Source of the DNA: Candidatus Kapaibacterium sp.
Lineage (GTDB): Bacteria > Bacteroidota > Ignavibacteria > Kapaibacteriales > JAEUSM01
DNA: 64,000 bases
NCBI GenBank assembly: GCA_016788785.1
Contig: JAEUSM010000006.1
Coordinates: 124,001 to 188,000 of the forward strand
Direction of reading: 5' to 3'
Every line of letters begins with the position of its first letter. The stretch's first letter is position 1. The position numbers and the translations under genes were made by a program. This document shows, piece after piece, positions 36,186 through 45,289 of the stretch. The notes under the pieces are model-generated. The model was not told the origin of the DNA, did no database searches, and was given only the letters and a program-made list of their open reading frames with translations.

Positions 36186-36650
36186 TTAAAGAATAGTAAC
36201 TAAATCAGCAGAAATAAACACTTGTTTGTCTTCAGATGTATCAGCAAGTACCAAATCACGGATAGTAAATAGGTTAAATGCCTCATTAATTTTATTTTGA
36301 ATAATTTGTAGTGGAGTTTTTAATGTACATTTTTCGAATGCATAGCAATCGTGATTTTTATGAACATCAGTACACTCAACTAACGATTTTTTTTCAGAAG
36401 ATAAATCTCTGATAACGTCTCCAACTGAAATGTCAGAGGCATCTTTGGTTAAAATATATCCACCATGAACTCCTTTTACGGAAGTTATATACTTCAATTT
36501 TTGGAGTTGTTGTAAAACTTTTGACAATAATTCAAAAGAAATTCCATAGAAATCTGCTATTTCTTTTGAAGAGTATTTTTCATCTGGTCTATTGGCTATA
36601 AATTGTAGTGCTAATAAACCGTATTCAACTTTTTTTGACAGGCGGATCAT
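36186..36650 (-). CDS. Rrf2-family transcriptional regulator, probable Fe-S sensor (IscR/SufR-like)
   Basis: The 154-residue regulator has the Rrf2 winged helix: 'YGLLALQFIANRPDEKYSS', 'GISFELLSKVLQQLQKLKYI' and the wing 'SVKGVHGGYIL'. A trio of cysteines, Cys-X8-Cys-X5-Cys ('VECTDVHKNHDCYAFEKC'), matches the cluster-ligand region of IscR (Cys-X5-Cys-X5-Cys), so it probably senses cluster status and regulates this operon. By my alignment, the position of E. coli IscR Glu-43 is Ser here, which in IscR affects discrimination between operator types. It lies between the ferredoxin and sufA genes with 12-base gaps. A perfect IscR type-1 core is present in the sufB promoter. Confidence 0.85.
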   Translation of the reverse strand: MIRLSKKVEYGLLALQFIANRPDEKYSSKEIADFYGISFELLSKVLQQLQKLKYITSVKGVHGGYILTKDASDISVGDVIRDLSSEKKSLVECTDVHKNHDCYAFEKCTLKTPLQIIQNKINEAFNLFTIRDLVLADTSEDKQVFISADLVTIL

Positions 36651-36662
36651 TTTAATACCCTT

Positions 36663-36989
36663 TTATTGGTCATAATCTACGATGACATTTTTTGTTAAAG
36701 GATGAGATTGGCAAGTAAGTACATACCCTTCTTCAATTTCTGAATCAGATAAACCTTCTCGCTCATCCATTGCTATTTCTCCTTCTACTCTCATTGCACG
36801 GCAAGTACAACAAGCTCCAATTTGACATGCATACGGAGGATCTATATTTTCTCGAATTGCAGCCATTAGTATAGTTTCATCAGGTTCTACGGAGATTATG
36901 TGTTCTTTTCCATAGATTCTAATGGTAACATCAACTGCTCCTGAGATAGCATTTTCTGTTTCAATTTGATTGTTTTCTGTTTCTAACAT
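36663..36989 (-). CDS. [2Fe-2S] ferredoxin, plant type
   Basis: The 108-residue protein has the plant-type ferredoxin motif Cys-X4-Cys-X2-Cys ('CQIGACCTCRAM', residues about 55-66) and the fourth Cys in 'GYVLTCQSHP'. It would transfer electrons, plausibly to cluster assembly or to an oxygenase. It resembles the ferredoxin domain of phenylacetate-degradation reductases, but here it stands alone inside a SUF operon, which suggests a role as reductant for cluster building. No reductase gene is adjacent. Confidence 0.9.
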   Translation of the reverse strand: MLETENNQIETENAISGAVDVTIRIYGKEHIISVEPDETILMAAIRENIDPPYACQIGACCTCRAMRVEGEIAMDEREGLSDSEIEEGYVLTCQSHPLTKNVIVDYDQ

Positions 36990-37007
36990 TTTCTCGTATT
37001 CTTAAAT

Positions 37008-37385
37008 TTATAATAATCCCATTTCGAATAAAGCCTCTTCACTCATATAGGTTTTATCCCATGGTGGATCGAATGTAAGATCTATAACAACTTTTGTTAC
37101 TCCTAAAGTTTCTTTTGCTACTTGTTCTACCTTGGTAGGCAATTCTACAGCAGAAGGACAATTTGGTGTTGTTAGAGTCATAACAATTATTACTTCATTC
37201 AATTCATTGATATTGATTTCATAAATGAGACCAAGATCATAAATATTAACAGGCAATTCTGGATCGTAAATTGTTTGAATCCCACGAATAATCTCTTGTT
37301 TTAGTGCTGATGGGTCAGATTGCAATTGTTTCATTCTATTTGTAAACAATGATTCAGTAGGACAAACTGGTAATTCCATATTCAT
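37008..37385 (-). CDS. sufT: SufT/MIP18-family (DUF59) Fe-S assembly factor
   Basis: DUF59 proteins help in cluster maturation. The 125-residue product contains the conserved 'IIRGIQTIYDPELPVNIYDL' and 'MTLTTPNCPSAVELPTKV' with the characteristic cysteine, then 'DLTFDPPWDKTYMSEEAL'. All are typical of SufT/PaaD-like proteins. I use the ATG at 37385, which lies one base beyond the SufU stop; a longer frame would run into sufU. It is followed by the ferredoxin gene after 18 bases, in the usual SUF accessory position. Confidence 0.9.
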   Translation of the reverse strand: MNMELPVCPTESLFTNRMKQLQSDPSALKQEIIRGIQTIYDPELPVNIYDLGLIYEININELNEVIIVMTLTTPNCPSAVELPTKVEQVAKETLGVTKVVIDLTFDPPWDKTYMSEEALFEMGLL

Positions 37386-37386
37386 T

Positions 37387-37839
37387 TTACGACTCCGTTG
37401 AAATTGTTTCGTTGCCATCAATTGCAGCTATCAATGTATGCCATGATAATGTAGCACATTTTACGCGTGCTGGAAACTCTTTAACTCCACTAAAAACAGC
37501 AATTCTTTCATCAAGTTCTTCAGTTGGTTCTTCTTCATTCATAACCATATCATGAAATTGATGAAAATATTCTTTAGCTTCTTCAATAGCTTTTCCTTTT
37601 ACGATTGAAGTCATTATAGAAGCTGATGCTCTTGATATTGCACATCCGTCCCCTGAAAATTTTATATCATCAATGACATCATCATCAGAGATTTGAAGTT
37701 CCAATTTCAAATGATCACCACAAAGCGGATTCATTCCTACTGACTGGTGGTTGCACGTTGTTAGGTGACCAAAATTCTTTGGATTTTTATTATGGTCTAA
37801 AATTACTTGTTGATATAATTCTTTGAATTCTGAATCCAT
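37387..37839 (-). CDS. sufU: SUF scaffold/sulfur-transfer protein SufU
   Basis: SufU accepts sulfur from SufS in SUF systems that lack SufE. The 150-residue protein has the three conserved cysteines and the aspartate in 'NPLCGDHLKLEL', 'FSGDGCAISRASASIM' and 'VKCATLSWHTLIAAI', as in SufU. I chose the ATG at 37839, just after the sufS stop, because the family begins 'MDSEFKELYQQVILDHNKNP'; an upstream extension would lie inside sufS. Neighbour sufS supports the assignment. Confidence 0.94.
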   Translation of the reverse strand: MDSEFKELYQQVILDHNKNPKNFGHLTTCNHQSVGMNPLCGDHLKLELQISDDDVIDDIKFSGDGCAISRASASIMTSIVKGKAIEEAKEYFHQFHDMVMNEEEPTEELDERIAVFSGVKEFPARVKCATLSWHTLIAAIDGNETISTES

Positions 37840-37840
37840 T

Positions 37841-39076
37841 TTATGCAAACATTTTGATGATAGAACGTATAGATTTGACAGTATCGTCAATTTCTTCGAT
37901 AGTATTGTACATTCCAAATGATATTCTACTTGTTGCAGGAATACCATAAAAATTCATCACTGGTTGACTACAGTGATGTCCAGCTCTTACTGCAATTCCA
38001 TCCGCATCTAATAATGAGCCAACATCATGAGGATGGATATTTTTTATAGTAAATGATATGACACTTGCTTTTTCTTTTGCTGTGCCGATTATTTGAAGTT
38101 CTGGTATATCTTGTAATTGATTTGTACATTCAATCAATAATGATTTTTCATATTCTTGAATTGCATCAATACCAATTGAATTCATATATGTTAAAGCACT
38201 CCCAAGTCCAATTACTCCAGATATATTTGGAGTACCAGCTTCAAATTTTGCTGGAAGTTTGTTGAATGTAGTTTTTTCAAAAGTAACAGAAAGTATCATG
38301 TCACCTCCACCCATAAACGGAGGTAATTCGTTTAAGATATTCTTTTTTCCATATAAAACTCCAACACCAGTTGGACCATAAAGTTTGTGACCTGAGAACA
38401 CCAAGAAATCACAATCAAGCTCTTGAACATCAATTTGTAAATGCTGAGCTGATTGAGCAGCATCTACTAAAACCATTGCACCTTCTTTATGTGCAAGTTC
38501 TATCATTTCCTTTACAGGATTGATTGTCCCTAAACTGTTCGACATATGGACAATTGAAAGTATCGAAACATTTTCAGTAATCAAACGAGAAAACGCATCC
38601 ATATCCAATTCACCTGACTCAAACATAGGAATTACCTTTATAACCGCACCATATTGATCTGCAACTAACTGCCATGGGACGATATTCGAGTGATGTTCCA
38701 TTTGAGAAAGTAAAATCACACTACCTTGTTTTAGAAATTTTTTACCAAAAGAATTTGCAACTAAATTTATACCTTCAGTTGTACCCTTTGTGAAAATAAT
38801 TTCTTCCAAAGCGTTAGCATTTATGAACTCTTTCACAACTGATCGTGTATTTTCATACAGTTTTGTCGCTTTTTGTGAAAGAGTGTGAACACCACGATGA
38901 ATATTACTGTTAGATTCTTTGTAGTAAGAATTAATAGCATCTATAACGCTTTGTGGCTTGTGAGTTGTCGCAGCATTATCCAAATAGCGAAGTTTTTTCC
39001 CTTTGATGTCTATAGAAAGATTGGGAAAATGACTGCGTATTTGTTCTACTGGATATTGTACGATGGTGTCTAACAT
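37841..39076 (-). CDS. sufS: Cysteine desulfurase SufS
   Basis: SufS is the pyridoxal-phosphate enzyme that takes sulfur from cysteine for Fe-S cluster assembly. The 411-residue product shows 'LDNAATTHKPQSVIDAI' at the N-terminus, 'HHSNIVPWQLVA', the PLP-lysine motif 'FSGHKLYGPTGVG' and the active-site loop 'AVRAGHHCSQPVM' with the catalytic cysteine. Length and motifs are those of group II desulfurases. It is 2 bases downstream of sufD and 1 base upstream of the sufU start. Confidence 0.97.
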   Translation of the reverse strand: MLDTIVQYPVEQIRSHFPNLSIDIKGKKLRYLDNAATTHKPQSVIDAINSYYKESNSNIHRGVHTLSQKATKLYENTRSVVKEFINANALEEIIFTKGTTEGINLVANSFGKKFLKQGSVILLSQMEHHSNIVPWQLVADQYGAVIKVIPMFESGELDMDAFSRLITENVSILSIVHMSNSLGTINPVKEMIELAHKEGAMVLVDAAQSAQHLQIDVQELDCDFLVFSGHKLYGPTGVGVLYGKKNILNELPPFMGGGDMILSVTFEKTTFNKLPAKFEAGTPNISGVIGLGSALTYMNSIGIDAIQEYEKSLLIECTNQLQDIPELQIIGTAKEKASVISFTIKNIHPHDVGSLLDADGIAVRAGHHCSQPVMNFYGIPATSRISFGMYNTIEEIDDTVKSIRSIIKMFA

Positions 39077-39078
39077 TG

Positions 39079-40404
39079 TTACTTAGTTCGGTTTGAAAGT
39101 AAGGTTAGAAAATCTTCTTCAATTCTGGTTCTTACAGATTCATTCTCAATTTTCATGATAACATCCTCTGCAAATGCAAGTGTTAACATAGACATAGCAT
39201 CTTTGGTGGAAATTCCACGAGAACGGAGATAGAATATTGCTTCTTCATCTATTCCACCACACGTTGCACCATGAGAGCATTTAACATCATCTGCAAATAT
39301 CTCTAATTGAGGTTTCGAATTAATTGTCGCTGTATCAGAAAGTAAAATTGTTTTATTTGATTGATACGCATTCGTTTTTTGGGCTTGTTCACGAACATAC
39401 ACTTTTCCATTAAACACAACTGTCGAGGAATCGGAAAGAATATGTTTGTACGATTCTGTACTGGAGCAATGAGCTGTTGCATGATCAATCTCTGTATGAT
39501 TATCTATTACTTGTTTATCTTGTGCAATTGCCAATCCAAACATATTGGTATGTACATTTGACCCATTATGCACAGCTCTATGGTTGTTTCGTATCAACGA
39601 AGAACCATATGATACAGTAGTAGATGTAACAGTCGAAGAAGATTTTTGTGCAATAGACATAGAGTCTAATACTATTGACTCTTTTTTATCATTTTGCAAT
39701 TTAACAATTGTAACATTTGCTTGTTCATCAACAAATACTTCAGAAGTAGCAATTGATAATGAAGTATTAGGTCCAAATGTTAATGTTTGTTCAATAATGG
39801 AAGCTTGAGAGAGTTTCTCTGCTTTGACAATATATCGAGTTGGTATTACAATATGATTATTCGTAGTATCGATAAAATTTAAAAGAAAGAGTGGCTTTTC
39901 TGTAACAACATTTTTGTCATATTGAACCACAAAACCATCAAAACTGAGAGCGGTAGATACATTTTCAAAAATTGTATTTGGCGATAATTGTAACGAATGA
40001 AATAAAGTCGTAAATTCATCAGGATGCTCATTATAATATTGATCTAAACCTAAGATTTTTCCTTCATAGGAATCTAAATTTTTACAAAGTTGAGGTAATA
40101 TTTTTCCATTAACCAACACTAATGCAACATCAGGATTTATTGATTCAATCGAATCTTTAATAAAGATTGCGAACTCATTGGATATTACTTGAGAAGCCGA
40201 AAATTGAAAATCAATTGAGAAAAATGGAAAAAGATTCACATATTTCCATTCCTCATTTTTAGTTGTGGGAATTCCACTTTTCAAAAACGATTCAAAAGCA
40301 TTTGCTCTAACAACATTTGGGTAAAATTTTGAAGAACCATTCAATGCTTTTTGAGCAGTTTCGAATGTATTTTTAAAATTTTGAACGAATGAATCTACAC
40401 TCAT
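39079..40404 (-). CDS. sufD: SUF complex subunit SufD
   Basis: SufD pairs with SufB in the SufBC2D scaffold complex. The 441-residue protein has the SufB/D core: 'SSTVTSTTVSYGSSLIRNNH', 'LADDVKC'-type residues in 'QLEIFADDVKCSHGATCGGI' and the C-terminal 'EEAIFYLRSRGISTKDAMSM'. The N-terminal segment is more divergent, as usual. Its ATG shares one base with the sufC stop (TAATG), so translation is coupled. Confidence 0.95.
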   Translation of the reverse strand: MSVDSFVQNFKNTFETAQKALNGSSKFYPNVVRANAFESFLKSGIPTTKNEEWKYVNLFPFFSIDFQFSASQVISNEFAIFIKDSIESINPDVALVLVNGKILPQLCKNLDSYEGKILGLDQYYNEHPDEFTTLFHSLQLSPNTIFENVSTALSFDGFVVQYDKNVVTEKPLFLLNFIDTTNNHIVIPTRYIVKAEKLSQASIIEQTLTFGPNTSLSIATSEVFVDEQANVTIVKLQNDKKESIVLDSMSIAQKSSSTVTSTTVSYGSSLIRNNHRAVHNGSNVHTNMFGLAIAQDKQVIDNHTEIDHATAHCSSTESYKHILSDSSTVVFNGKVYVREQAQKTNAYQSNKTILLSDTATINSKPQLEIFADDVKCSHGATCGGIDEEAIFYLRSRGISTKDAMSMLTLAFAEDVIMKIENESVRTRIEEDFLTLLSNRTK

Positions 40405-41174
40405 TATTGTACTTCCTCTAAAGAAGGAACTTCACTTTTCAACCAGTCGTATCCTCGTTCTTCTAATTCCAATGCCAATTCTTTTGTACCAGTTTTGATA
40501 ATTTTCCCTTGATAAAGAACATGAACAAAATCAGGAACAATATAATCTAATAGTCGTTGGTAGTGTGTAATAATTAAAAAACTACGTTCAGTATTGCGAA
40601 GCTTATTAACCCCTTCAGCAACAATACGTAATGCATCAATATCTAAACCAGAGTCAGTTTCATCTAAAATAGACAAAACTGGATCCAACATCGCCATTTG
40701 AAAGATTTCATTTCTTTTTTTCTCACCACCAGAAAAACCTTCGTTTAATGAGCGTGATAAAAAGCTTTTGTCCATTTCCAAAAGTTCCAATTCTTTTTTC
40801 ATTACTTTCAAAAACTCCATTGCATCATACGGCTCTAAACCACGATGTTTACGTACTTCATTAACGGAGGCTTTTAAAAAGTTTGCAGTTGATACTCCTG
40901 GGATTTCAACAGGATATTGGAAAGATAAAAACAGTCCTTCTCTTGCACGAATCTCAGGATCTAAATCTAATAAATCCTGATTTTTAAATGTTACTGAACC
41001 AGAAGTAACTTCATAATCACTTTTACCAGCTAAAACAGAAGCTAACGTACTTTTTCCTGACCCATTTGGTCCCATTATTGCATGGACTTCACCAGGATTA
41101 ATAGTTAAATTTATTCCTTTTAAAATCTCTTTTTCATCAATTGACGCACAAAGGTTTTTAATTTCTAATATCAT
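40404..41174 (-). CDS. sufC: SUF complex ATPase SufC
   Basis: SufC is the ABC-type ATPase that energises the SufBD scaffold. The 256-residue product has Walker A 'GPNGSGKST' (about 36-44), the signature '[19 protein letters not shown]' and Walker B '[18 protein letters not shown]', with the extended SufC-type 'FSGGEKKR' helix. It is 39 bases after sufB and overlaps sufD by one base. Confidence 0.97.
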   Translation of the reverse strand: MILEIKNLCASIDEKEILKGINLTINPGEVHAIMGPNGSGKSTLASVLAGKSDYEVTSGSVTFKNQDLLDLDPEIRAREGLFLSFQYPVEIPGVSTANFLKASVNEVRKHRGLEPYDAMEFLKVMKKELELLEMDKSFLSRSLNEGFSGGEKKRNEIFQMAMLDPVLSILDETDSGLDIDALRIVAEGVNKLRNTERSFLIITHYQRLLDYIVPDFVHVLYQGKIIKTGTKELALELEERGYDWLKSEVPSLEEVQ

Positions 41175-41213
41175 ATATGTATTGTCTGATTTTTTTTAAA
41201 TGTAATTGATAAA

Positions 41214-42659
41214 CTATCCAACTGAACCTTCTAAAGAAATTGCAAGAAGTTTTTGAGCTTCAACTGCAAATTCCATAGGTAATTGGTTTAACACTTCTTT
41301 ACAATATCCATTTACAATTAAAGCAACAGCATCTTCTTGCGAAATTCCACGCTGATTACAGTAAAAAAGGATATCTTCATTAATTTTTGATGTAGTAGCT
41401 TCATGCTCAACAACGGAAGAGGAATTTCCGATTTCTAAATAAGGAAACGTATGTGCTCCACAAGTATCTCCCATCAGCAATGAGTCACATTGAGAAAAAT
41501 TACGAGCATTTTCAGCTTTTTTCAATACTTTTACTAATCCTCGGTAAGAATTTTGACTTTTTCCTGCAGAAATACCTTTAGAAACAATTCTACTACGTGT
41601 ATTTTTACCAGTATGAATCATTTTTGTTCCCGTATCGGCTTGTTGGAAATTATTAGTAACTGCCACAGAATAAAATTCACCTACAGAGTTATCACCTTGA
41701 AGAACGACAGAAGGATACTTCCAAGTAATGGCAGAACCTGTTTCAACTTGGGTCCAAGAAATTTTCGATGATATACCTTTACAAATTCCACGTTTAGTTA
41801 CAAAGTTATAAATTCCACCAACACCATTTTTATCGCCAGGATACCAGTTTTGCACAGTGGAGTATTTAATTTCTGCTTTTTCGTGAGCGACCAATTCTAC
41901 AACAGCCGCATGTAGTTGATTTTCATCTCTCATTGGGGCTGTACAACCCTCTAAATACGAAACATAACTTTCATCATCAGCGATAATAAGAGTTCGTTCA
42001 AATTGACCAGTATTTTTTGCATTAATTCTGAAATACGTCGATAATTCCATAGGGCAACGAACGCCCTTTGGAATGTAGCAAAAACTTCCATCGGAGAAAA
42101 CTGCAGAATTTAATGCTGCGTAAAAATTATCAGTGTACGGAACAACTGACCCTAAATATTTTTTTATAAGTTCTGGATGGGAATGAACTGCTTCGGAAAA
42201 ACTGCAAAACACAATTCCTTTTTCCGCCAATTTATCTTTAAATGTTGTAGCGACTGAAACTGAATCAAAAACTGCATCTACTGCAACACCAGCTAACATT
42301 TTTTGTTCAGATAAAGGGATACCTAACTTTTCAAACGTTTTGAGTAATTCGGGATCAACTTCATCTAAACTTTGTAGTTCCTGTTTCTTTTTGGGTGCAG
42401 CGTAATAAATAATATCTTGAAAATCTATAGTCGGGAAGTTGACATTTTGCCATTGAGGATCTTTCATTGTCAACCAATGACGATACGCTTTTAATCGAAA
42501 TTCGAGTAAAAATTCAGGTTCATTTTTCTTTTGAGAAATAAAACGAACAGTATCCTCACTTAATCCCTTTGGAGCATACTCTTGTTCGATGTCAGAAGTA
42601 AAACCATATTTATACTCTGAGTCTGTCAATTCCGTTAATAATTCGTTTTCGTTTGCCAT
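41214..42659 (-). CDS. sufB: SUF complex scaffold subunit SufB
   Basis: SufB is the scaffold on which nascent clusters form, together with SufC and SufD. The 481-residue protein shows '[20 protein letters not shown]', '[20 protein letters not shown]', '[20 protein letters not shown]', '[20 protein letters not shown]' and the C-terminal '[20 protein letters not shown]'. This matches full-length SufB. It is the first gene of the operon and is preceded by a predicted promoter with an IscR-type operator. Confidence 0.97.
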   Translation of the reverse strand: MANENELLTELTDSEYKYGFTSDIEQEYAPKGLSEDTVRFISQKKNEPEFLLEFRLKAYRHWLTMKDPQWQNVNFPTIDFQDIIYYAAPKKKQELQSLDEVDPELLKTFEKLGIPLSEQKMLAGVAVDAVFDSVSVATTFKDKLAEKGIVFCSFSEAVHSHPELIKKYLGSVVPYTDNFYAALNSAVFSDGSFCYIPKGVRCPMELSTYFRINAKNTGQFERTLIIADDESYVSYLEGCTAPMRDENQLHAAVVELVAHEKAEIKYSTVQNWYPGDKNGVGGIYNFVTKRGICKGISSKISWTQVETGSAITWKYPSVVLQGDNSVGEFYSVAVTNNFQQADTGTKMIHTGKNTRSRIVSKGISAGKSQNSYRGLVKVLKKAENARNFSQCDSLLMGDTCGAHTFPYLEIGNSSSVVEHEATTSKINEDILFYCNQRGISQEDAVALIVNGYCKEVLNQLPMEFAVEAQKLLAISLEGSVG

Positions 42660-42684
42660 ATATAGTGATGATTGAAAAATATAC

Positions 42685-42697
42685 GACTATTTTAGTC
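42685..42697. promoter_or_regulatory. Candidate IscR type-1 operator core upstream of sufB
   Basis: The 13 bases GACTATTTTAGTC are a perfect match to the core of the IscR type-1 consensus (GACT-RWWWY-AGTC), and 5+5 bases form an exact inverted repeat. The outer flanks agree only in part with ATASYY...RRSTAT. The site covers the predicted -10 box of sufB, so binding would block transcription. The Rrf2 regulator in the same operon is the obvious binding partner; this is inference. Confidence 0.6.
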
Positions 42698-42716
42698 CGT
42701 TTTTAACAATTGTCGA
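42689..42716 (-). promoter_or_regulatory. Candidate sigma-70-type promoter of the suf operon
   Basis: On the minus strand TCGACA (-35, at 42711-42716) and TAAAAT (-10, at 42689-42694) are spaced by 16 bases, about 30 bases ahead of the sufB ATG. The -10 lies inside the candidate IscR-type operator. The divergent outer-membrane-type gene must use the other side of this 132-base gap; no clear promoter is seen for it. Confidence 0.45.
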
Positions 42717-42791
42717 ATGGTTTCAAAGAATATTTTAAATCTTTTAAGAAATTTTCCATATTTTTGTCATCGTAAATTTTAAAGCCTAACA

Positions 42792-44156
42792 ATGAAAACC
42801 TTCGTATTGTTCCTTTCTTTCCTACTCTCTTTCAATATTTGTTTTTCCCAACTTCCAGTTTTTGATGGTTTACCTCCAGAAGTTAATTCAGGAGTAGTAT
42901 CTGCTGGAACAGGAATAACACTTATTGATGGAGAACCCTTCGTGACGTTTCGACTCCAACCTGCTATTTCATTTGACAAATGGACAATTGGATTGGATGT
43001 CAATTTAGATTATGATATAAAAAATGGAAAAATTCGAGAAGAAAATTATGACGAGTTAAATGACTTTGTTTCAATGATTCGATTTGTCCAGTATGGAGAA
43101 AAAATAGCATCTGAACCATTTTTTGCACGATTAGGGCAGTTGAATACTACGACAATTGGAAATGGTTCTATAATGTATTTTTACAACAATTCACCTACTT
43201 TTGACAATAGAAGATTAGGTATAAATACCCAAATCAACTTTGAATATGGTGGTGTAGATTTACTTTATGGTAATTTTGCTAATCCCGGATTAGTTGGAGG
43301 GAGAGTACATCTGTACCCTTTTACTATCATAAAAAATGTTGATATTCCTATCATTAAAGATATGCAAGTTGGTGTAAGTCACCTAAGAGATTTAGATCCG
43401 ACAGCTAATTATAAAACAGGAACATACGATACTACTCAAAAAGAAATTGTACCATTAGAAACAGTCTCTAAAGTTGCTGTTTCGGGATTTGATTTTACGT
43501 TTCCATTAATTTCGAGTGAGCTATTTTCGTTAAAAACATATTATGATTTTGCTACAATCAGTGGATTTGGTTCTGGAAATGCTATAGGTATATCTTCGAG
43601 TATAAAAGTATTTGATTTACTTCGTGCTGATGCTCGACTTGAAAGAAGAATCAATGGTCAAGGCTATGTTTCTTCGTACTTTAATGCTTTGTATGAAATT
43701 GAACGTATAAACATTGACCCATCTACCAATCAAATTCGTTCAAAGATTCATTCAGTATCTCAACAAAAAGCTGATAATGGGATTTTTGCGGATTTAATGC
43801 TCAATTTCTCTGATATAGTGAGGGTCTATGGTAGCTATCAAGAATTAGATAATACTCCAAATAGTGGGTTAATGAGAATTGGAGTGAATGTTCTTCCTTC
43901 ATCGCAACAGTTTTTTGTTCGTGGAGGAGTTGATAAAGTGAATGTAAATTCGTTTCTCAATGAACTATTTGAGGCAAATGACAGAACATTCATTTATGCA
44001 GAAGGTGGAATTCGATTGGGTAGTAATTTACAATTGTCACTTTTATACCAAAAGACATTCCAAGCTATACGTTCCGAAGATAATACAATAATTGGGTATT
44101 CTCCACAAGAGAGAATTGAACCAAGAATTAATCTTGTTTACCCATTTACATTTTAA
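42792..44156 (+). CDS. Probable outer-membrane beta-barrel protein, function unknown
   Basis: The 454-residue product has a signal peptide (MKTFVLFLSFLLSFNICFSQ). The remainder has alternating strand-like segments with many Gly/aromatic residues and ends in phenylalanine (VYPFTF), the usual terminal residue of outer-membrane barrels. I see no known domain. It is transcribed divergently from the suf operon and its 3' end overlaps the ABC permease gene by 11 bases (convergent). A porin-like or structural role is possible; no substrate can be suggested. Confidence 0.6.
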   Translation: MKTFVLFLSFLLSFNICFSQLPVFDGLPPEVNSGVVSAGTGITLIDGEPFVTFRLQPAISFDKWTIGLDVNLDYDIKNGKIREENYDELNDFVSMIRFVQYGEKIASEPFFARLGQLNTTTIGNGSIMYFYNNSPTFDNRRLGINTQINFEYGGVDLLYGNFANPGLVGGRVHLYPFTIIKNVDIPIIKDMQVGVSHLRDLDPTANYKTGTYDTTQKEIVPLETVSKVAVSGFDFTFPLISSELFSLKTYYDFATISGFGSGNAIGISSSIKVFDLLRADARLERRINGQGYVSSYFNALYEIERINIDPSTNQIRSKIHSVSQQKADNGIFADLMLNFSDIVRVYGSYQELDNTPNSGLMRIGVNVLPSSQQFFVRGGVDKVNVNSFLNELFEANDRTFIYAEGGIRLGSNLQLSLLYQKTFQAIRSEDNTIIGYSPQERIEPRINLVYPFTF

Positions 44157-45156
44157 GTCGAGGGTCAGTAGCATCTCGTAGTGCATCACCAATTAGGTTG
44201 TAGGCAGAAACAGTGATGAAAATCATCAATCCAGGGAAAATTGCTAACCACCATGCTGAAGTAGATGAACGTGCTTTAAATAATACTGACCCCCACGTAA
44301 CTACTGTCGGTGGAACACCGAAACCTAAAAATGACAAAGCAGATTCTACTAACACTGCTGAAGCAATCCCAAATGCCGCAGAAACTAATACTGGAGCAAG
44401 TGCATTTGGTAAAACATGTTTAAAAATAATTCGACTGGTTGAATAACCCAAAGCATCGGCAGCAACAATAAAATCTTGATTTCGCAAACGTAACACTTCT
44501 CCTCGAACAAATCGTGCAATTGATGTCCACCCTGTAAGACCAATCATCATCATTATCAACCACAGCGAACCTTTTTGCACCATGGCTACTATGGTAATAA
44601 TGAGAAAAAATGTAGGGAAGGTAATTACTAATTCTATTAAACGAGAGATAATAATATCAATAACACCTCCATAATAACCAGCAATTGCACCAAGAACAAT
44701 TCCAATACTCAAAGCAATAATCATTGCTACAAAACCAATAGCCAATGCGTATCTTGAGCCATGAACAATCCCAGCAAATACATCTCTTCCTATATCATCA
44801 GTTCCTAAAATATGCTTTGAGGATGGAGCACGCTCTTTTAATGTTCTAATTGATTTATCAACAGTCTTAGGCGAATAACGAACTGGTGGAAATAATGACC
44901 ATTCATAGTTCAACTCATTCCAATTAACGGAAGTATAACGAGCATCCCATTGACTTAGACCCAAACTAACTGCATAATCTTTGAATATTGGGAAAACTAC
45001 TTCATTGTTGACTTTAGCAACAATTGGTTTATCGTTTGAAATGAAATCTGCAAAAACAGCAACAAAAATCAAAGTAGCCACAACATAAAATGAAATCATC
45101 CCTAAAGTATTTTTTTTGTACTGCTTTTTTACGAATTGAAGATAGTTATTTGCCAT
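44146..45156 (-). CDS. ABC peptide/microcin-type transporter permease (DppC/YejE-like)
   Basis: The 336-residue inner-membrane protein has a first helix (about 19-37), a long periplasmic loop of about 80 residues, then five helices. It contains 'HILGTDDIGRDVFAGIVHGS', the typical DppC/OppC entry segment, and the EAA cytoplasmic loop 'AADALGYSTSRIIFKHVLPN' that couples to the ATPase. The extended first loop and the 'FPPVRYSP' segment resemble YejE-type permeases for peptides. No partner permease, ATPase or binding protein is adjacent, so it is an orphan in this window. Its end overlaps the convergent upstream gene's end. Confidence 0.85.
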   Translation of the reverse strand: MANNYLQFVKKQYKKNTLGMISFYVVATLIFVAVFADFISNDKPIVAKVNNEVVFPIFKDYAVSLGLSQWDARYTSVNWNELNYEWSLFPPVRYSPKTVDKSIRTLKERAPSSKHILGTDDIGRDVFAGIVHGSRYALAIGFVAMIIALSIGIVLGAIAGYYGGVIDIIISRLIELVITFPTFFLIITIVAMVQKGSLWLIMMMIGLTGWTSIARFVRGEVLRLRNQDFIVAADALGYSTSRIIFKHVLPNALAPVLVSAAFGIASAVLVESALSFLGFGVPPTVVTWGSVLFKARSSTSAWWLAIFPGLMIFITVSAYNLIGDALRDATDPRLKM

Positions 45157-45242
45157 TTTTCGGTGTTTCTGATGAGAAAGATTTAACGAATATATTAAAA
45201 ATTACAGAGAAACATAGTGTAATCGAAAAAAATATAGTAGAT

Positions 45243-45271
45243 TTGCACAGTTTTTCTTCAATTCTTAATAA
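45243..45271 (+). promoter_or_regulatory. Candidate promoter of the amino-acid dehydrogenase
   Basis: TTGCAC (-35) and TAATAA (-10) are separated by 17 bases and lie just ahead of an AAGGA ribosome-binding site and the TTG start. The promoter would give a very short 5' leader. The rest of the 133-base divergent gap has no further recognisable element. Confidence 0.4.
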
Positions 45272-45277
45272 CTTACG

Positions 45278-45282
45278 AAGGA
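45278..45282 (+). promoter_or_regulatory. Shine-Dalgarno site supporting a TTG start
   Basis: AAGGA lies 7 bases ahead of the TTG at 45290. This placement decides the start: there is no ATG near, and the resulting N-terminus MEIFQTIQDYGHEQVV matches leucine dehydrogenases exactly in length. Confidence 0.75.
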
Positions 45283-45289
45283 TTCAAAC

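Noticed and set aside
37840-37947. Extended SufU N-terminus
   Set aside because: The extra residues lie inside sufS and do not resemble SufU, which begins at the ATG at 37839.
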